The notes under the pieces: generated by a model
Seen by the model: only the letters and a program-made list of their open reading frames with translations
What the model was told of the DNA's origin: nothing
Databases searched by the model: none
Position numbers and translations under genes: made by a program
Part shown: positions 29,228-38,138 of the stretch, in pieces
Layout of the letters: each line of letters opens with the position of its first letter
Position numbering within the stretch: the first letter of the stretch is position 1
Assembly: GCA_963677415.2 (NCBI GenBank)
Contig: CAXXFJ010000042.1
Span: 12,715-76,714, forward strand
DNA from: JAQUTK01 sp963677415
GTDB lineage: Bacteria; Bacteroidota; Bacteroidia; Bacteroidales; JAQUTK01
DNA length: 64,000 nucleotides
Direction of reading: 5' to 3'

Positions 29228-29746
29228 CTATTGATTCCATCTGACGTAAGCAGATATATTATCTATACCCTTCCAATGTATTTTTAAAGTATCATTTGTC
29301 ACAGAAATAATTTCTCCCTCTTGAATAAAGTCGTTATAGAAGATTTTCAATTTCCTCTCGATAAGCTCATAAGGCATAGCGCCATCTCCATCGTAATCAG
29401 CAATGTAAAAGGTCTTTCTTGAGATCACAAAGTCAGTACAGGGTCCTTCAGGGTCCTTCGTCCAAGAGTGAAAAAGGGCAGTAGTGTCAAGTTGTGTTTT
29501 GACTGTAGATGTTTTGGGTCTTGCAATATTTTCAATTTCCGGGTTATCTCTATTATAGTCAGATATTGAAATCGATTTTAAATTACTTGGGTTTGCCAGT
29601 TCATTATAACCATGATAAATCGTGTCATTTGATTTATTGGTAACATTGTTTTTCTTTGTCGTACTACACGATGTTGTAAATCCCAAAAAGGTTGATAGTA
29701 CAAGAATGTATTGACAGTAATGAATTACTTTGTGTGGGTTTTTCAT
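29228..29746 (-). CDS. Hypothetical lipoprotein
   Basis: 172 aa with a lipoprotein signal: hydrophobic ILVLSTFLGF followed by TTSC, the Cys at residue 27. The mature part has no recognised domain; it is polar, with an IADYDGDGAMPYELIERKL segment that includes a DxDxD-like turn. It starts inside the 3' end of the overlapping antitoxin-like ORF. Its function is unknown. Confidence 0.6.
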   Translation of the reverse strand: MKNPHKVIHYCQYILVLSTFLGFTTSCSTTKKNNVTNKSNDTIYHGYNELANPSNLKSISISDYNRDNPEIENIARPKTSTVKTQLDTTALFHSWTKDPEGPCTDFVISRKTFYIADYDGDGAMPYELIERKLKIFYNDFIQEGEIISVTNDTLKIHWKGIDNISAYVRWNQ

Positions 29747-30002
29747 TGTATTTTAATTCTTTGCTCTGATTAGCAATAAGTTCCACCGATACTAATTTTC
29801 CACTTTCTTTGGGAGATACTACGTACATACCTTTCTTAATCCTGATAAGAGTACCAGACTTTTCCAACCCGCTGATCTTATTGTGTACTGATTTGTGGTC
29901 TGGAAATCTCGATTTCAAGACTGCAAAATCAACAGGCATATTCCCTATTTCAGATAATGTCATCATACAATCTACTTTCGTTCGCCCACTAATATTAATC
30001 AT
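29664..30002 (-). pseudogene. AbiEi-like antitoxin N-terminal fragment
   Basis: 112 codons. The first ~75 residues (RTKVDCMMTLSEIGNMPVDF ... LEKSGTLIRIKKGMYVVSP) look like the winged-helix N-terminal domain of AbiEi-type transcriptional antitoxins. After SVELIANQ the family similarity stops and the frame runs over the next gene's start. No partner nucleotidyltransferase is adjacent. The start overlaps the previous gene's stop (ATGA). It is probably a truncated, captured fragment. Confidence 0.5.
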
Positions 30003-30628
30003 TCGTATTGTTCAGGTTTCACAGATATTGTAAACAAATATACACCTGTCTTATCCTTGTAATAATAATTTACAGTTGTTTTAAAATCCCGCATTTTTTT
30101 CATGTCAGGATTTGTCTTGACAAAGTTTATAATTGTTGGCTCGAGATAATTTTTCAAATCATCAATCATGATGGAATCCTTGGTCATATTTACCAACGTG
30201 TAATTATATTGAAACACATTATCAGGCAAAACAATCGAGTTGTCAAGCCTTGTTGCATTATCAATCATAATTGGACATGATTTATTCATCTCACTTGCTA
30301 TTTCCATCATGGCTTTATTATATGTAGGTTTTTCCAGAAATCCTACAGCAAAATATCCAATCATGAAAAATAATCCAAATGCAACAGCAAATGCAATCCC
30401 ATATTTTAATCCTTTTGGTCTACTGGATTTTACTTTAACCTTTGATGTCTCATTTGTTTCTGTGGTACAAATCAATTGTTTATAGTCATCAAATGATTTA
30501 TCAGAGTTTCGCTTTCTCCAATCAGTAAGGTTATTTTCCAGCTTTTTGTTGCATTGAGAGCAAAATATCAAATACTCCGTTTTGACTTCATTGAAGTGTC
30601 CGCAATTACTACATTTTATAAAGTGCAT
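29999..30628 (-). CDS. Zinc-ribbon, single-pass membrane protein of unknown function
   Basis: 209 aa. An N-terminal zinc ribbon (CSNCGHF ... FCSQCNKK) is followed by a polar linker, one transmembrane helix near residues 75-95 (YGIAFAVAFGLFFMIGYFAV) and a ~110-residue extracytoplasmic domain without recognised family. The layout resembles small zinc-ribbon sensors or scaffold proteins. Its stop overlaps the start of the antitoxin-like fragment by ATGA. Confidence 0.65.
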   Translation of the reverse strand: MHFIKCSNCGHFNEVKTEYLIFCSQCNKKLENNLTDWRKRNSDKSFDDYKQLICTTETNETSKVKVKSSRPKGLKYGIAFAVAFGLFFMIGYFAVGFLEKPTYNKAMMEIASEMNKSCPIMIDNATRLDNSIVLPDNVFQYNYTLVNMTKDSIMIDDLKNYLEPTIINFVKTNPDMKKMRDFKTTVNYYYKDKTGVYLFTISVKPEQYE

Positions 30629-30727
30629 ATAAATCTTTCTTTAGTTATTACCAATATCTGTACGCCGTATCATTTTTCTTGCAATGGCTGCGAACATCTT
30701 TGTATCTTATTCGCCGTTTTGGCTCAG

Positions 30728-30735
30728 CAAAGTTA
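30728..30735 (-). promoter_or_regulatory. Possible -7 element for the zinc-ribbon membrane protein
   Basis: TAACTTTG on the minus strand about 100 nt before the gene at 30628. No matching -33 element was found. Confidence 0.35.
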
Positions 30736-30810
30736 TTTAAAAGAAATTTACTTCAGAAATTTTACAACATTTATTTTAATCAACAACAAAAAAAAACAGA
30801 GTTGAACGGT

Positions 30811-30860
30811 CCGATTGCTATTGGAGAAATCGGCATCGTTTTCCTGACATCAGGAAAACG
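30811..30860. repeat. Two adjacent hairpins
   Basis: CCGATT/AATCGG (30811-30833) and a perfect CGTTTTCCTGA-CA-TCAGGAAAACG (30837-30860). The second has 11-bp arms but no immediate T-tract, so it could be a terminator-like or protein-binding inverted repeat. Confidence 0.55.
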
Positions 30861-30992
30861 ACAATTCACTTTTTCTCAATTATTTTTAATGCAAGCATTT
30901 TGGTAAAGGCAAAAGAAATCCATACACCTATGTCTTCTAATCCTTGTATGCGAAAGCCCTTCAAATCCTTGCTAAGTCAGCCTGATTGTTTG

Positions 30993-31036
30993 ACTGTTGT
31001 AGACTTAGCGTATGACAGTTGTAGAGTTAGCGTAGG
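30993..31036. repeat. 22-bp tandem duplication
   Basis: Two head-to-tail 22-bp units (30993-31014 and 31015-31036) agree at 19 of 22 positions, core gttgtaga-ttagcgta. An inverted match to the core (ttacgcta) follows at 31046-31053. Confidence 0.65.
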
Positions 31037-31067
31037 ACTACTGTCTTACGCTATACGGATGCCCATG

Positions 31068-31111
31068 CGTGGATCCATGCATAAGGACACGCGGATCCAT
31101 GCACAAGGACG
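31068..31111. repeat. Second 22-bp tandem duplication, different sequence
   Basis: Two 22-bp units (31068-31089 and 31090-31111) agree at 19 of 22 positions, core ggatccatgca-aaggac. It lies 31 bp after the first 22-bp pair. Confidence 0.7.
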
Positions 31112-31182
31112 AACTGCTCTTTCTGAAGTATTGTACTCCTAAGGTCTAGTTTTCCATTACTAAGTTTGGTGTTGGCATTCTT

Positions 31183-31500
31183 CAAATTGTTCTAAAACAC
31201 CGATTTGCATGATCCGTTTTCATCGAAAATAACGGCCTGAAAAGTGCCGAAAATCTTCTAATAGTTTTGGTAAAGTCTTCAGGTTGTCTTTGTCATCGGA
31301 ACCTGATGAAATATATATTTCATCAGGTTGAAATTTGGCACCCATCAGGTCGAAATTCGCAAAAGTACAACTATCTATTTATCAATTATATAGAGATCTG
31401 ATGAATCCTCAATAGTGACTGAATTTTGTCTTTCGTCTTCCTTTTCGGCTGAATCTGACCATTCTTCGTTTTAGGGCAAATTGTTCTAAAACACCGATTT
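31183..31500. repeat. 24-bp direct repeat pair
   Basis: An identical 24-bp sequence (caaattgttc... accgattt) is present at 31183-31206 and 31477-31500. Confidence 0.75.
31300..31329. repeat. 30-bp perfect palindrome
   Basis: aacctgatgaaatat is followed directly by its reverse complement. Partial copies of one arm (catcaggt-gaaatt) recur at 31321 and 31344. No gene flanks it closely. It could be an operator, a cruciform or the scar of an element. Confidence 0.7.
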
Positions 31501-32074
31501 CGATCTTTTCTTGTAGGAACTTCGTTTGTTTGATGGTTTTGCCTTTCTGTTGTTTTTTCGAATTTCGAATTTAGATTCAGTAAAAAAGTACTATTTATCT
31601 ACACCATCTACACCATACCAACCCTCTCAATATACTCTTTGGCATGTCAGTAACGAAAAAAAAACATTGCTCTTCCTAATTTGAATACAGTTTTGTTTGC
31701 TCAAAGGTCTATTTTCTATACATCTTTCATTGAAAGCAACACATTTATTCGAGAAGTATGATAGATAAAACAAAGAAGTTGAAGAGGCTTTGGCTTCAAG
31801 AATGCAAAAAAGTTTGTAAAAAGCGTGTCCACGAATGTTAAACACAAACCTTATAAACCTGTTTAATAAGCATATACATTTTTCAAAAAACACATAAAAG
31901 ACACCTAAAAGAAAAGAAATGGAAATGGAAATGGAATTGGAATTGGAATTAGAATTAGAAAGGTAATTGTAAACAGAAAAAGAATCAGAAAGAAAAAGAA
32001 TCTTCTTCTAAGACTTCTGCTGATAAAACACCATTCAATTAGTTTCCGGAACGGGGCATCACTTTCCTTATTGC
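31338..32074. other. AT-rich non-coding stretch with a hexanucleotide repeat
   Basis: No supported gene. Around 31917-31960 a microsatellite of ggaaat/ggaatt/agaatt hexamers is present. An 88-codon minus-strand frame at 31627-31893 has no recognisable features and was not accepted. Confidence 0.5.
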
Positions 32075-33490
32075 CTACTCTTCCACAAAGATGGGATTGG
32101 TTGTGTTTATCTTATGGTCATAAAACTGAACGGCATTGTCATTAACCTTTGGAAAAGTGGTGTTCAACAACTTGATCATTTCGCCACCTGCCAATAATAC
32201 CGGACCATAACCATGTGCTGCATATTTATGTACCGGACGGTAGCAATAAAATGCCGCGTCGAAAGCCATTCCCGTTCCTACACAGGTGCCTTCTACTTCA
32301 CCGGCTGCATTCACATGGGATGCTACTGCATTCCAACCGAGTATGGCCACCGGACCATAAGCTTTGGCGTCCATCCAACCTTTATTGATGGCATGAGCGA
32401 TACAAAAGGTGTAAATGGCGGTGCAGGATGTCTCGAGGTAAGAGTCATTGCGATCGAGCAATTGATGCCACATTCCTTCACTGGATTGCAGTGCGGCGAG
32501 TCCCCTGATATGGGCTTGCAACTGGGCTAATACTGTTTCGCGACCGGGATAATTTTCGGGTAAAGCATCCAGCACTTCTACCATCGTGAGTAATGCCCAG
32601 CCATTGGCACGCCCCCAATGAAAGGACGGATGGTCGGTCATTCCCTGCACCCAACCGTGACGATAGATGCCTTTCTCTTTGACAAATAGCCGTTCGGTAA
32701 ACTGCTTGACTTGCTTTAGTGCTTCGTCGTAATATTTCTTGTCACCGGTGAGCTTGCCCATATTGACTATCGCGGGTATCGACATGTACATATCGTCAAT
32801 CCAAACGGTGTTTTTGTGTGGCAGATTCCGTGCCAATGTGCCATCGGTAAGACGAAACTGCTTGTTCATGATGTAATCCATGTAATTGTCTATCAGCGGG
32901 CGACCGTCAAACTTGATCCCGTCGATTTGTGCTTTTATCATGGCGGCACACATGGCTCCTGCATCGTCGAGTGCTTTGGGGTTTAATATCTGACGCATTT
33001 GCATATCTACCACTCCTTCACTGTTGAGTTTGCGAAAAGAAGGTGCCACATCGGATAAGAAATTGAATCTGTCGGCAACGTATTTTTTGTAGCGTTCGTC
33101 ACCTGTCGTTTGTGCCACTAATAACATCCCTGAATAGGTGACGCCCCACTCGTAACTTGCCAAACGAAACTGGCCTTGTTCCAATACTGAGTTTTTGTTT
33201 ATCTTCGAATAGTCGGTAATCTCTGCTTTCGTTTGTTTGTCGATCACCTTTGCCGGCGTTGCCATTTCCAAAAATGAAAGGACACGGTCAATGCTGGCTT
33301 TCACATTATCTGTAGTCGGTATTCCGTATGGTATCTTGTACTCGGGTTTGAGCATGTGAAGCGGCGTATTAAAGTCGTTCGATTTATCCGTCGCAGTGAT
33401 ATTTTGCTTTTGCGTCTGTTGCTGTGCCTGCATGGTACATGCAACCATACAAAATAGTCCTGTCAAGAAATAGCTTAATCGTTTTTTCAT
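32075..33490 (-). CDS. GH105/GH88-family unsaturated uronyl hydrolase
   Basis: 471 aa starting at Met 33490 (MKKRLSYFLTGLFCMVACTM), a signal peptide that may be a lipoprotein signal. The (alpha/alpha)6 barrel has typical blocks: NTVWIDDMYMSIPAI with the catalytic Asp, PSFHWGRANGWALLTM, and LLDRNDSYLETSCTAIYTFC. The family removes delta-4,5-unsaturated glucuronic or galacturonic acid left by polysaccharide lyases. It is divergent from the GH78-GH43 gene and shares the 33491-33747 regulatory region. No lyase gene is recognised in the window. Confidence 0.92.
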   Translation of the reverse strand: MKKRLSYFLTGLFCMVACTMQAQQQTQKQNITATDKSNDFNTPLHMLKPEYKIPYGIPTTDNVKASIDRVLSFLEMATPAKVIDKQTKAEITDYSKINKNSVLEQGQFRLASYEWGVTYSGMLLVAQTTGDERYKKYVADRFNFLSDVAPSFRKLNSEGVVDMQMRQILNPKALDDAGAMCAAMIKAQIDGIKFDGRPLIDNYMDYIMNKQFRLTDGTLARNLPHKNTVWIDDMYMSIPAIVNMGKLTGDKKYYDEALKQVKQFTERLFVKEKGIYRHGWVQGMTDHPSFHWGRANGWALLTMVEVLDALPENYPGRETVLAQLQAHIRGLAALQSSEGMWHQLLDRNDSYLETSCTAIYTFCIAHAINKGWMDAKAYGPVAILGWNAVASHVNAAGEVEGTCVGTGMAFDAAFYCYRPVHKYAAHGYGPVLLAGGEMIKLLNTTFPKVNDNAVQFYDHKINTTNPIFVEE

Positions 33491-33520
33491 AGTACTGTCA
33501 TTTAGAATCCAAGTTTGCTG

Positions 33521-33553
33521 CAAATATATTAAAAAGTGCGTGATAGATATCAA
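33521..33553 (-). promoter_or_regulatory. Promoter of the GH105 gene
   Basis: TTG (33551-33553), 22 nt, TATATTTG (33521-33528) on the minus strand, ~30 nt before ATG 33490. It rules out the longer start at 33553. Confidence 0.6.
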
Positions 33554-33624
33554 TCTGATCTCTTAAATAACAGTCTCACAGGATATAAAATACTAAGTAA
33601 ATCATGCAAGATTGAAGTGAGATG

Positions 33625-33654
33625 TCATTTTTGAAAGATTATTTGTCATTTTTG
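33625..33654 (+). promoter_or_regulatory. Direct-repeat operator upstream of the GH78-GH43 gene
   Basis: TCATTTTTG occurs at 33625-33633 and 33646-33654, exactly 21 bp (two helical turns) apart, each followed by AAAG. The same motif with the same 21-bp period precedes the GH78 gene at 55839. It is likely the site of a dimeric activator (AraC or hybrid two-component type), acting just upstream of the promoter. Confidence 0.6.
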
Positions 33655-33658
33655 AAAG

Positions 33659-33687
33659 TTGTACTTGTGTATGTTCGGGTATTTTTG
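33659..33687 (+). promoter_or_regulatory. Promoter of the GH78-GH43 operon
   Basis: TTG (33659-33661), 18 nt, TATTTTTG (33680-33687), 60 nt before ATG 33748. Confidence 0.6.
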
Positions 33688-33747
33688 TACCTTTAAAGTT
33701 CTAATGCAAAAAAACAAACAATACCTGTATCCGTTAAATCTACAATT

Positions 33748-36700
33748 ATGAGAAAACTTATCTTGTTGCTAGGAGTCATCCTGACTTTTTCATTCAGTAT
33801 GGTAGCAAAAACTTCTTCCGAAGTAAAGCATCTTCGGACTGAATATCTTCAAAACCCTATTGGGATTGATGTAAAAGCCCCGCATTTCAGTTGGATACTC
33901 AGTGCCAGCGAACGTGGTGCTAAACAAACTGCGTATCAGATAATTGTCTCTACTGACAAGACGGGTAGTAACCCGGTGTGGAACTCGGGCAAGGTAAAGT
34001 CTGACAAGTCGATAAATAATAGCTATGCAGGTGTGGCATTAATGCCTTCCACCCGTTATTTCTGGCGCGTGGATGTGTGGGATGCGAACAGCAAAAAGAT
34101 CTCTTCCTCTGAAACGGCATTTTTCGAAACGGGCTTAATGGATGCTGGTTGGGGAAATGCGAAATGGATCAAAGCGACTACACTCAAGCGTGGGGAAAAT
34201 GAATCTGCAAATAAGAGTGTTGTTACAGATTACACTATCCAAATGGATTTTCAACTCAATGAGATCGCCGCTGGTCCTTGCTTTGGGATCAAAGATACGA
34301 GAAACTTTTATATGTGGCAGATAAATATCGAGAAAGGGATAACTCGTTTACGTCCTCATTCCTGGAAAAATGGCGAAGTGGTCTGCCATGCGAATGTAGA
34401 TATCACTCCTTTGATTGCTATTAAAAAAGGGGTTACGTATGCTCTTCGGATCGAAGTCAAAGGGGATAAAGCGTCTACATATATCAATAATATCCTGGTG
34501 GATGCCAATCGGGTAAATCCAAGGGGTGGTAATTATGGTCCGGGCAGTGCAGGGTTCCGTTCGTCTCATGGTGAAACTACATCAGCAAATGAGTCTGCTT
34601 CTTTTGATAATATCAAAGTAACCACTAAGGATCAGGGTGTTGAGAAAACTATCTTTGAGGAGAACTTCTCTAATCCGGACAATTTTCAGTTTACTCAGGG
34701 ACCGGTGGTTGATGGGCGATTGCTTGTAAACACGGGTGATGATTCTCGCGTGTTTCAGGGAAGTGTTGCCGGCATTCCTCTGTTTAGAACGACCTTTAAG
34801 CTGGATCAGAAAGTGAAATCGGCTAAAATCTATACCTCGGCGCTGGGTGTCTATGATTTATTTATAAACGGGAAACGCGTGGGAACGTCAACAGAAAACG
34901 GTAAAGTGCTTTACGATGAGTTGAAACCGGGTTGGACGGATTATAACAAGACGGTGCAATACTCAACGTATGATGTCACCACTCTCCTACTGTCAGGGGC
35001 AAATGCTATCGGAGCTCAGGTTGCTTCTGGTTGGTGGAAAGGATATATCGCTCGTGGTCAGTATGGGGATAAGGATCTTGGCTTTCTTGCCAAACTGGTG
35101 ATTCAATACACCGATGGAACGACTAAAACGGTGGTTACAGATCCTACCTGGGTGTGTAATTCGGATGGACCGATCCGCATGGCTGATATCTACAGTGGAG
35201 AGACGTATGATGCAAGAAAGGAAAGTGGATGGCAAACTGCCGGATATGATGATTCGAAATGGTTTCAAACTGCTCTATCTGATGATTTCAAGGGGATCAT
35301 TAAAGCAACTGTCGGTCCTACTGTTCAGGTGCGTACAGAGCTTAACAGAAAGCCTTTTAGCATTACTGTCTATGAGGGAAAGAAGGATAATGGTCAGACG
35401 TTTGGAGCTATTAATAGCATCAAGGTAATTAGTGGCCCCGGTGTGGTTCAACTCAAGAAAGGACAGACAGTGATTTATGATTTTGGACAAAACATGGCCG
35501 GATGGGTTAAGTTTGCAGCCAAATCGGTTTCCGGAACAAAGATGACTCTTCGTTTTGGTGAGATGCTCAATGATAACGGGGCTTTAGCCAGAGGGAATGA
35601 TGGTCCTGCAGGAAGCTTATATACGGCAAATCTCCGTTCGGCAAAAGCATCTATCAACTACATTTTCAAAGGGAATGGAACGGCTGAGACCTATCATCCG
35701 AGTCTTACTTTCTTTGGCTTCAGATACTGCGAGGTGTCTGCAAGTGAGGATGTTGAGATTCAATCCATGATAGCTGAGGTGGTAGGGAATGCGACTGAAG
35801 AGGGCTCCACATTTAAAACAAGTAGTGCCATCGTCAATAAGTTGTATAGTAATGTGATCTGGGGACAAAGAAGTAATTTTCTGAGTGTGCCTACAGATTG
35901 TCCACAACGTGATGAACGTCAGGGCTGGGCAGGTGATACACAGATATTTTCCAAGACTGCGGCTTATAATGCGGATGTTGCCTCGTTCTTCCACAAATGG
36001 ATGGGTGACATGAGGGATAGTCAACGCGAGGATGGTGCATTTCCTAGTACTGCTCCTGTGATATGGGGTGGTCATGGTCAGGGTGCATGGGCGGAAGCGG
36101 GTATTATTGTTCCGTGGAATGTGTATCTGATGTATGATGATGCCTCCATTATTGCTGAGAATTATACGGCGATGGAAAAATACATGGCTTTTCTGGCTGC
36201 ACAAACGGGTGATGGATATCTGTATAATGGAGCCGGCGTAGACTTTGGCGATTGGGTTTCGTATGAGAAACTGGAAAACCGCTATGTCAGTGTATGTTAT
36301 TATGCGTATGCGGCTCAGTTAATGTCGAAAATGTCTAAAGTGCTAAGTCAGACAAAGGGTGATAGTTATGATGTGAAGAGTAATGAATATACTGATCTGT
36401 ACAAGAAGATCAAAGCTGAATTCCAGAAACGTTATATGAATGCGGATGGAACGTTGAAACAGGTGTCTCAGACGGCTTATCTGCTTGCTTTAAAACTTGA
36501 TTTATTTCCTACTGAGCTTACCAAGAATAATGGAATAAGCTATCTGACTCAGAAAATAGCCAACAATGGCAACAAGTTGAGTACCGGGTTTATTGGAACG
36601 GGTATATTAAATCAGACATTGAGTCAATTTGGAGCAACAAATACGGCGTATAATCTGCTGCTGCAAAGAGGCAATCCTTCGTGGATATACAGCATTGATC

Positions 36701-38133
36701 AGGGTGCTACCACCATCTGGGAGCGTTGGGATTCATATACAATCGAGAACGGCTTTCATGAAGTGAGCATGAATTCGTTCAACCATTATTCGTATGGTGC
36801 GGTTGAAGAATGGATGTATCGCTTTGTGGCTGGTATTGAAGCGGATGAATCTGCCCCTGGTTTCAAGCATTTTATCCTGCAACCTAATCCTGATAAAAGG
36901 ACATCGTTGCCGGAAGGTCAGGAACGTATCTCATCGGTGGATGCAACGTTCAAGTGTTATTATGGCGATATCAAGAGTGCCTGGGTAATCCGAACGGATG
37001 GAAATCTTTTGTATACCGCGACAGTGCCGGCTAATACGACGGCTACTCTGTATCTGCCGTTATCCAAGTCTTCGGATGTGGTCTATGAAGGTGCTGTACT
37101 TGCCAATAAGGCGAAAGGGGTCACTTTTGTGAAACAGGAAAATGGAAAAGCAGTGTACGAACTGAAATCGGGAACGTACTCTTTTAGTCTGAATGTGCCA
37201 AGTGCGGGCGGTAATTCCTTTGCTCAAAAAGCAGGGAATCCGGTGTTTCAAGGTTGGTACGCCGATCCTGAAGGTGTGATTTTCAAGGATCAATACTGGA
37301 TATATCCTACCTATTCAGCAGCGTATGAGAAACAGGTGTATATGGATGCTTTCTCCTCTCCAGACCTGGTCAATTGGACAAAACATAGTCACATCATTGA
37401 TACCACACAGGTAAAATGGGCTAAGAAAGCGATGTGGGCTCCTGCTGCCATCCAGAAAGGGAGTAAGTATTATCTGTTTTTCAGTGCCAATGATATTCAG
37501 AATGATAATTCGGTAGGTGGTATTGGCGTGGCAGTTTCGAATAAACCGGAAGGGCCGTTTAAAGATTATCTGGGCAAACCTTTGTTGGATAAGTTTTACA
37601 ATGGTGCTCAGCCGATTGATCAGTTTGTCTTTCAGGATGTGGATGGCCAGTATTACATGATTTATGGTGGATGGCGTCATTGCAACATTGCTAAATTACA
37701 GGATAATTTCAAGGCATTCACTCCTTTTGCTGATGGCACGACTTTTAAAGAGATCACACCCGATGGGTATGTGGAAGGCCCGGTGATGTTTCGCCGAAAT
37801 AACAAGTATTACTTCATGTGGTCGGAAGGTGGCTGGACCGGTCCGGATTACAGAGTGGCGTATGCTATCGGCGATTCTCCTTTTGGCCCTTTTAAACGCA
37901 TCGGACTGATTCTTCAGCAGGATGCCACCATTGCTACCGGAGCAGGACACCATTCGGTGATACAAGTTCCGGGCACGGATGAGTGGTATATCGTCTATCA
38001 TCGCAGACCTTTGAGCGAGACGAACGGAAATTCCAGAGTGACGTGTATAGATAAAATGGAGTTTGATGCTGATGGAACTATCAAACCGGTAGTGATGACT
38101 TTTGAAGGTGTTTCTCCTAAAACTTTACATTGA
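33748..38133 (+). CDS. GH78 alpha-L-rhamnosidase fused to a C-terminal GH43-type domain
   Basis: 1461 aa, exported (MRKLILLLGVILTFSFSMVAK). Order: rhamnosidase N-terminal Ig-like domain (about 25-130); an inserted concanavalin/DUF1080-like beta-sandwich (about 150-295, YTIQMDFQLNEIA ... SASFDNIKV); rhamnosidase beta domains; GH78 catalytic barrel with DCPQRDERQGWAGD (717 on, acid Glu723) and TTIWERWDSY; then from ~1165 a five-bladed propeller with YADPEGVIF (base Asp1173), MWAPAAIQ and YVEGPVMF (acid Glu1343). It would remove alpha-L-rhamnose and a second sugar (often arabinose or galactose for GH43) from one glycan. The next gene begins 5 nt after the stop. Confidence 0.93.
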   Translation: MRKLILLLGVILTFSFSMVAKTSSEVKHLRTEYLQNPIGIDVKAPHFSWILSASERGAKQTAYQIIVSTDKTGSNPVWNSGKVKSDKSINNSYAGVALMPSTRYFWRVDVWDANSKKISSSETAFFETGLMDAGWGNAKWIKATTLKRGENESANKSVVTDYTIQMDFQLNEIAAGPCFGIKDTRNFYMWQINIEKGITRLRPHSWKNGEVVCHANVDITPLIAIKKGVTYALRIEVKGDKASTYINNILVDANRVNPRGGNYGPGSAGFRSSHGETTSANESASFDNIKVTTKDQGVEKTIFEENFSNPDNFQFTQGPVVDGRLLVNTGDDSRVFQGSVAGIPLFRTTFKLDQKVKSAKIYTSALGVYDLFINGKRVGTSTENGKVLYDELKPGWTDYNKTVQYSTYDVTTLLLSGANAIGAQVASGWWKGYIARGQYGDKDLGFLAKLVIQYTDGTTKTVVTDPTWVCNSDGPIRMADIYSGETYDARKESGWQTAGYDDSKWFQTALSDDFKGIIKATVGPTVQVRTELNRKPFSITVYEGKKDNGQTFGAINSIKVISGPGVVQLKKGQTVIYDFGQNMAGWVKFAAKSVSGTKMTLRFGEMLNDNGALARGNDGPAGSLYTANLRSAKASINYIFKGNGTAETYHPSLTFFGFRYCEVSASEDVEIQSMIAEVVGNATEEGSTFKTSSAIVNKLYSNVIWGQRSNFLSVPTDCPQRDERQGWAGDTQIFSKTAAYNADVASFFHKWMGDMRDSQREDGAFPSTAPVIWGGHGQGAWAEAGIIVPWNVYLMYDDASIIAENYTAMEKYMAFLAAQTGDGYLYNGAGVDFGDWVSYEKLENRYVSVCYYAYAAQLMSKMSKVLSQTKGDSYDVKSNEYTDLYKKIKAEFQKRYMNADGTLKQVSQTAYLLALKLDLFPTELTKNNGISYLTQKIANNGNKLSTGFIGTGILNQTLSQFGATNTAYNLLLQRGNPSWIYSIDQGATTIWERWDSYTIENGFHEVSMNSFNHYSYGAVEEWMYRFVAGIEADESAPGFKHFILQPNPDKRTSLPEGQERISSVDATFKCYYGDIKSAWVIRTDGNLLYTATVPANTTATLYLPLSKSSDVVYEGAVLANKAKGVTFVKQENGKAVYELKSGTYSFSLNVPSAGGNSFAQKAGNPVFQGWYADPEGVIFKDQYWIYPTYSAAYEKQVYMDAFSSPDLVNWTKHSHIIDTTQVKWAKKAMWAPAAIQKGSKYYLFFSANDIQNDNSVGGIGVAVSNKPEGPFKDYLGKPLLDKFYNGAQPIDQFVFQDVDGQYYMIYGGWRHCNIAKLQDNFKAFTPFADGTTFKEITPDGYVEGPVMFRRNNKYYFMWSEGGWTGPDYRVAYAIGDSPFGPFKRIGLILQQDATIATGAGHHSVIQVPGTDEWYIVYHRRPLSETNGNSRVTCIDKMEFDADGTIKPVVMTFEGVSPKTLH

Positions 38134-38138
38134 CTCGT

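Noticed and set aside
30993..31111. CRISPR array
   Set aside because: Only two copies of each 22-bp unit, no spacers between them and no cas genes.
31068..31111. tRNA- or riboswitch-like structure in the repeat region
   Set aside because: No cloverleaf or conserved aptamer core can be drawn; the palindromic ggatcc words explain the local pairing.
31627..31893. 88-codon minus-strand ORF in the gene-free region
   Set aside because: Cysteine- and phenylalanine-rich translation of AT-rich DNA, no start signals, no recognised domain, and surrounded by simple repeats.
35617..36204. 195-codon minus-strand ORF inside the GH78-GH43 gene
   Set aside because: Antisense to a strongly conserved catalytic domain, with composition of a shadow frame and no family features.
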